From: Luzula sylvatica | Taxonomy: Eukaryota; Streptophyta; Magnoliopsida; Poales; Juncaceae | NCBI GenBank assembly: GCA_946800325.1 | Contig: OX326956.1 | Coordinates: forward strand, 22,976,356 to 23,040,355 | Length of the DNA: 64,000 nucleotides | Direction of reading: 5' to 3' | Shown: positions 58,284-64,000 of the stretch, one piece after another | How the letters are laid out: the number at the start of each line of letters is the position of its first letter | Numbering within the stretch: the stretch's first letter is position 1 | Notes under the pieces: model-generated | The model's input: the letters and a program-made list of their open reading frames with translations, nothing else | What the model was told of the DNA's origin: nothing | Databases searched by the model: none | Program-made: the position numbers and the translations under genes

Positions 58284-61200
58284 TACGTGTAACAAAGGTT
58301 GTTAGTGAGAGTTTGGAGAGCATCAGCAGTGAACTTGTTTTCATCATAGAGAACATGGTAATGCGTTGGCCTGCTAGTACCCTAAATCATCGAAATTTCG
58401 AAAAAGAACAAAATGAAGTTAAAACCTTGAAAAATGCACAACAAAAGTGAATAATCTTTTGAAATAATATTTCAGGTTTACCTGAATGCCGGCATGGCTA
58501 CAAAGATAAAAGTCAAATTGGGTTGGATGGCATATCTTCCTGTCTACAACCGTACCTAACATATTACAAATTGTGTACGAGTTATATGATTATCTTACAA
58601 GTAATTTATGCAACTAATTTGAAGTACCTGGTAGAATATTTCCACTTCTATCGGTTGAATCACGACGTCCATGCACTTCAGGAAATAATCGAGTGTGGTG
58701 CCGTTTTTGCACAACTACGAATGTCACGGGAGGTAAATACCCTTCCTCTAGAGAAGCACATGCCTAAATATCAAAAATAAAAATTAATAAAAATGAAAAT
58801 AATTTATCATAATTAAATCTGCTATAATAACCAAGCCAAAAGATTGCCAAAGAATTAAAATCTGTACCTTTCTAATCTTGTCCATTTCATGTATTAGCAC
58901 ATGGCTAAATTGTCCTTCACTCACACCATCCCTGCAAGTTCCACAAGACATGAACACGTACAAACCAAAATAAAGTAAGAGATAAAAATGAGTAAATTAT
59001 ATTTCAAAGAATGAAGAACCTGTAGAAAATAATTCTGTGCGGCTTTTGCCCCCCATTAGACTTGTAGAAGGATATTAATAGCTCTCTGCATTCCATTACC
59101 AATTATCATTACAATTAAGAAAATAATCATTCATTTAAATAACTATCAACCTGATCATTCCACCGTGTTTTGTTCCTTTTTGCGGATCCTCCACACTCGA
59201 AAACATATCCGTTATCATTTCCTCTCGACGAGTCTGCGCAGAAATCAGCCCTTTATATTTCGTCACCTCAGGCCAATCCATAGACGCCACAACCTATTAG
59301 AAGTTATCAGAAATTGTAAAATATAAAATAAAATTGAATATTTTAAAATGGACGATTTTTTTAAAATACAAAGACGCTTACAGCAGCGATTGAAGGAGAT
59401 GAATCCTCGCCAGGTGAAGGATGAGTGACGTCGGCACCGAATATAATGGTAGGATGAGGGCCGTGACTATTGCAACACCCAACTATATATGGAACTTTTC
59501 CACAAAGTGCATCTTCTAGAACAGTGTTTCGACCTCCGACCTATCACAAAGCAACAGATCAGCACACTAGTGTTACACAAGTACTAACCGAAAGATGGAT
59601 GAGTAACTAAAACTATGTACTGACCTTCACATTAATTTTTAGGGCGACATTTTCTTGATATTGATAACCCCCTCTAGACAATTTTTTGAATTGGAGGCAT
59701 TGCGTAATGATTCCAAGCTCAGTCTCGCATATTTTCTTAATCTTTCCTGCAATGATAAAAATAACAATAACATACAATTCTACAACTCACAAACAAATAA
59801 TAATAATAGTACCATATGAACCAGTGAAGTCTGGAAGGATAATTATAAGTAACTCGAGGCATCGATTCGGCATGTTTTTTCCAATGAGTTGATGAACCTT
59901 TCTCAATACACCTTCTATATTGTTCGCATTCTCCACTGTTTGTTCCATGCACGGTTTTGGATTGAAAACCTTTCCAAAGTTAATACAAATTAACCCAATT
60001 AGTTAATGAACAGGGGAATGGTGTATCCCTCTTTTTTTGTGCAATTTCTATAAAAAAGTTTAAATTCTTACCATTTAAACTTAAAATGATAACTCAATCA
60101 ATCAATGTCTAGATTGAATTTATCATGTGAAATAAACAAAAATGAGGTACACTATTCAAAAATTATGTATCAAAAATAAGAATAAAATTATAAAAACAGT
60201 ACCATTCCCATAGTGTTACACATCGAAACCAAATCATTGCAGAATCTAGCAACATCGTTCTGATTCATCATTCTTGAAAAGCTAACACAAGCCCAGCGAT
60301 CAACCGTACCACCATTGATCATTTTCTGAACATACAATAATTTAAAACAGTTAATTAGAGTTGGATTAATAAAATTATAAAAATTAAAAAGATTATTATG
60401 GTTTAAATCACCTTTCCTATCATGTTCCATTGGCCCACTTGAGGAGTGCATGTTTTATCTTTTCCGGACTCGTGGTATTTCAACTAAAATAAGGAATCAT
60501 ATACATAATTAAATCTTCGGCTAACAATAATTACGAGTTAACAAAATTAAACATATGTACCTTTGGTGGAGTTAGGACACGAGCATCGACAGAAACCATT
60601 TGATTCGAGACTCTTATTCCAAATTCCCTTGCATAATTATCCTCATTATAACGGTTCTGATGCACCACCTACGAAAAGAAATATAAATATTCATAAAATC
60701 ACAGATTTACTTAATGAGCAGTAAAATTAATAAATATAATATAATATTACATACTTCTACAATGTTATTTTCCCGGTCCTGTGGACGTTTACAACAAGCT
60801 TTAAGCATTGCAGTCACTTGTTTTTCATTGAGCTTTTTTAAGTACCTCTGTCCAGGTATAATATTACACACCTATAAAAAAAAGTTGTAAATAAAGTAAA
60901 TAAGAAACTAAAAAGGATTTTATAATTTCAGTTTTTAAGAATAAAACCTCCATTGGGAGATACATGATCTTTTTGTCATTGCCAGCTTGAAGACAAGGCA
61001 ATCTAGTATGCCTTAAATTGTAGTGATATTGCTCCTTAAAGTATCCTACTACAGAAATCATTTTCTGTTCTTCTCCCATAGGAAATCTAAATAGAATATT
61101 AACGCGACAAAGTTATCAAAATTTACTTCAAGAATTATTTCAAAATGTAAAAATCTCAATAAACAAAATATATATTAAGAGAAGTACGTTAAATTTTCCA

Positions 61201-62693
61201 TTGGAACACGCGTAACATCTGTAATTCTGTATCTAATGCAATTTTGTGGGCGATGCGTCGCCTCCACTCTTACACCTTTAAGTATTTTCTTCAGCTATTG
61301 TTGTGAGGGGAAAAATACATATACCATATTATTCATTTTTTTCATTATATGAAATGAAACATTAGACAAGCATAATTATTAACAAGTACCTTAATTCTAT
61401 CTCTATCACTGAGAGGTCTAGCAACATCTCTTAAATTCAAGAATTGCATTAGGAAGTCCAAAACCGGCATGCCTTTGTAAAACGAAGTTGCGGCTGAATC
61501 TGCACACGAATAGTACCACATAGATTAAAACCAAATAAAATTGAAAATAGATATCTAGAGGATAAAAAGCATTAAAAATTGTTCATACCAACGTTTAGAG
61601 ACAAGCCCATTTGAGTTGGGCGAAGACTCTGATAATACCCGCGCCAACACTCGACTCCGTCTCCCAAGTCGCCTCCATGCCCGAATTGGAGAGAGAAGAA
61701 AGATCGCCCACCAATAGTATACCTACAATGTTTTGAAAATAGTCAACTCAATACTAGTACTAGTTTACTGCAAAGCTCGAACAAATGATATTAATGAAGT
61801 TAAAGCAAATACTTATTCGTGGGAGATTCTCTCAAGACAACATCTAAGGCTTGAATAGTCTCAAGAGGGGCATCTAATTGTCTCCCTCTCAAGAATTCGT
61901 TCAGATGATGCACGTCAGCCCTTCCAACAAGTTTTATCGCAACCCTAAACTCCCTCTCCTTTCCACTCTCACCCCTACAATTATAAAATAGGTTAAAATA
62001 CATTAATATATACATTCTAAAGGAAGTACCTATATAGCATGTGTACATACCGTTCCTTTTGATCTTTGTTTGGTAACTTGGTTATGAAATCTTTCGATTT
62101 GAACGGGAATTCACCAGCTGTATATAGAGATTTTCTACCATCATAGACCGGCGATTTGCCCCCCAAGAAGGATTTTTGGTGAGTTTTTACAAGCTCAGAG
62201 ATGATCAACCTGTTCGTACCTCTAGATGACTGTTCAGGTGATATTGCCACCTAAAACGAGTTCAAAATTCAAATCATCAACAAAATATCAAACAAGGAGA
62301 CAAAAAAGAAAGATAAAAGAACAAGGAGACAAGTCTTACATCGTAATGAAAGAGATCTTTCTCAGCAATTTGGACGAGGAAATGGTTGGCTCTTACTACA
62401 CACTTTCTGCCCAGAGAACCAAACCCCGGCCGCACCGGAAACGTCACCGCCTTGCTTGACGATGGCGGAACGATTGGCATCTGTGCTGATGCAGGAATGG
62501 AAGATAAACTCAGCTGCTCCATCTCTTGAACCGGAGAGGGATCATGACTTGCTTCCGATATAGGACCACCTCGGCCTCTTGGAGCACCGCCACGTCCATA
62601 CGCCGGCATGACCGGCTGCGTGTCTCCGGTGAAGATTTCATGAGCACCTCGTCCTCTACCGCCTCCACTTCGTCCTCCGCCGCGCCTTGACAT
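57863..62693 (-). CDS. AGO5: ARGONAUTE, AGO5/MEL1 clade (22 exons, 948 aa)
   Basis: Exons on the minus strand: 62693-62340, 62250-62051, 61974-61813, 61722-61589, 61499-61390, 61294-61188, 61086-60948, 60871-60755, 60668-60561, 60483-60412, 60325-60203, 59969-59813, 59746-59625, 59540-59382, 59293-59151, 59085-59020, 58931-58868, 58763-58628, 58555-58482, 58381-58287, 58160-58129, 58035-57863; all phases agree. An RG-rich N-terminus leads to the N domain ([20 protein letters not shown]), PAZ (about 285-400), MID (about 540-635) and PIWI. Slicer tetrad: D672 (FGADVTH), the Glu of QTRREEM (about 712), D758 ([10 protein letters not shown]) and H858 (THYHVL). MID 5'-phosphate residues (Y of GSYGKIK, Q of ITQC, Lys of LKINVK) are kept. 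TGSYGKIK, where AGO1 has NNGSLYGDLK, and [11 protein letters not shown] at the end place it in the AGO5 clade, which loads small RNAs, notably in germ cells. Odd: about seven extra residues before PTIIFGAD. Confidence 0.93.
58209..58279. repeat. (GA)n microsatellite in AGO5 intron 20
   Basis: About 35 GA units. On the gene strand it is a CT run beginning 7 bp after the exon-20 donor (GTAATAATCT) and filling more than half of the roughly 126-bp intron. Confidence 0.95.
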
Positions 62694-62822
62694 GGTTTTT
62701 TGGTAATTCTACTGCAGAGATGGTATATTAGTGTGGAGAAGGTGATGGTGTATCTTAGTGTTGTTATTATAGTATCGAGAGAAAGAAGATGTAAGACGTT
62801 GTACGGAAGAGGAAAGGTATTA

Positions 62823-62829
62823 TTTTATA
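62823..62829 (-). promoter_or_regulatory. TATA box of the AGO5-like gene
   Basis: On the minus strand TATAAAA lies 130 bp upstream of the ATG, giving a leader of about 100 nt. Assignment by motif and distance. Confidence 0.45.
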
Positions 62830-63717
62830 GAAATAATTTGTTTACTGCTTAAAAATAGTAATGATACTACAGTAATAGGATTTTCTATATGCACACAAAT
62901 ATTGTTTGTTTTATATACGGTTCATGGGGTTGAATGTTGAGTATCTTGTACAATCCATTACATGTTAAATAATATGAGTAATCACATTGGATCGGATTGA
63001 GATCAAGAATTTGAAGTGACGTAGTAGGATAATAGGATAATGATGATGAAATTTTTTGGCAGAACGATGATGAAATATTTTGGTGAAAATCATAAGATAT
63101 AATCGTAACCATGTATTAGTTTTTGAATGCAAACAAAATAGATAAACTTAAGGGCGAAGTCACGGAACGTCAACTTTTAAAAACAAAAACGAATCAACTC
63201 TTCAAAATCGTCTTTGATGAAAAGCATGCCATGTTGGGACGCTTGGGTTTTGGTCGTGGATTGACTTCGAAACTAAGGCGTGTTTGCTAGGTCAGTATTA
63301 TGTAGCAGCAGGAAACTCGTAGTTGCAGGAAATCAATATATGAATATCAGGAAACTATGATAGCAGGAAAATACAAAAACTACGAGTGTAGGATGTTTAA
63401 AAGGTGTTTGATGAAAACCTAGGATTGTCGTCGTCGTCGTCGTCGTCGTTGTTGTTGTTTCAAAATACATTTTAAATTATTTTCAACCATTAAATTAAAT
63501 GATACATACATTTATATACAATCGCATACTAGAGCTTTTGGTTCAATTATAGTCATTAATTTATTGAGTAAATAAAATCATGTGAAAAAACACAAATTTA
63601 AATCATACTAATATCAAATACATGTCATAATTATATGATCAATGATCGAAGGCTACTCGAATTCTTCTACTACTTGCTGCGGAGTAGGATCTTCATTGGC
63701 TGCTCGAATTTCTAAAT
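62830..63717. other. Upstream flank of AGO5, no gene seen
   Basis: AT-rich. A (GTC)n then (GTT)n microsatellite lies at about 63428-63460. TAGCAGCAGGAAACTCG and CAGGAAA words repeat near 63300-63375, perhaps MITE remnant. No ORF could be supported. Confidence 0.4.
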
Positions 63718-63718
63718 A

Positions 63719-63767
<49 letters not shown>

Positions 63768-63900
63768 TCTTATCACAATTATTATCATTTATTATTATTA
63801 ATAATTGATAAATACATCACCATTACTATTATTATTATTATTAATTTCTAAATACGTTATTATTATTATTATTAATTTCTAAATACATTATTATTCGACA
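63718..63900. repeat. (ATT)n microsatellite blocks
   Basis: About 15 ATT units at 63720-63766, with shorter blocks at 63824-63843 and 63858-63893 separated by AATTTCTAAATAC. Confidence 0.9.
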
Positions 63901-64000
63901 TCTGGTATTTGATATTCGATACGAATACGGTATACGATATCTGATATCCCGTTTCGAATACGAATATAGTATCAAATACGAATACATATACAAATATAGT
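63901..64000. mobile_element. Edge of a GATACGAATACG-rich element
   Basis: GATATTCGATACGAATACGG and similar words run to the window end and resemble the GGATAC MITE family. The other end lies outside the window. Confidence 0.35.

Noticed and set aside
63642..63851. Poly-isoleucine frame
   Set aside because: It is an ATT microsatellite artefact.

Overview
The window is nuclear DNA of a flowering plant, very probably a eudicot. It is AT-rich and holds short-exon genes with GT-AG introns, a plant MO25-like gene and an AGO5-clade ARGONAUTE gene. It also holds plant-type transposon remnants (Mutator-like, hAT, LINE, LTR) and many simple repeats. Nothing looks bacterial, organellar or viral. All exon limits come from reading splice sites and frame continuity by eye, with no transcript data.

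Three protein-coding genes look intact: an MO25/CAB39-like scaffold gene (2288-4170, + strand, 11 exons, 336 aa); a plant-specific two-zinc-finger protein gene (46208-47876, + strand, 4 exons, 487 aa); and an AGO5/MEL1-clade ARGONAUTE (62693-57863, - strand, 22 exons, 948 aa, complete catalytic tetrad). Broken or partial genes are a Mutator-like transposase (5755-8396) split by a 1.3-kb insertion, a plant-transposon-protein remnant (9614-8659), a frameshifted AGP-like secreted peptide gene (12131-12460), a LINE tail (15484-15782), a glutaredoxin C-terminal fragment (16369-16560), and a DNA topoisomerase II pseudogene (53979-54418). A BED-finger ORF (20998-21672) sits inside a hAT element whose 8-bp target duplication is exact.

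From 16.5 to 41.3 kb the window is mostly one unclassified repeat family, called R here. Copies lie at 16570-22290 (inverted), 30893-31560, 31910-34330 and 35690-41270. Each fuller copy carries a TATA/CT-rich promoter-like block, splice-bounded exon-like blocks and a TG/CA microsatellite; two copies end in a GC-rich array of hairpin and poly-C units. One copy took the hAT insertion, and the other copies preserve the empty site. A 2581-bp tandem duplication (34744-37324 and 37325-39905) is almost perfect. A solo LTR, several hAT-type MITEs and a three-armed foldback fill the rest.

From 41.6 to 57.1 kb, apart from the zinc-finger gene, the DNA is repeats: a 480-bp MITE, an 81-bp tandem array, a 31-unit 34-bp palindromic minisatellite with G-box cores (52691-53757), a degenerate AT-rich array and a GC/poly-C array. 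The genes share no evident pathway; AGO5-clade proteins are small-RNA effectors. The most unusual structures are the 34-bp palindromic array, the R family with its GC arrays, and the fresh 2.6-kb duplication.
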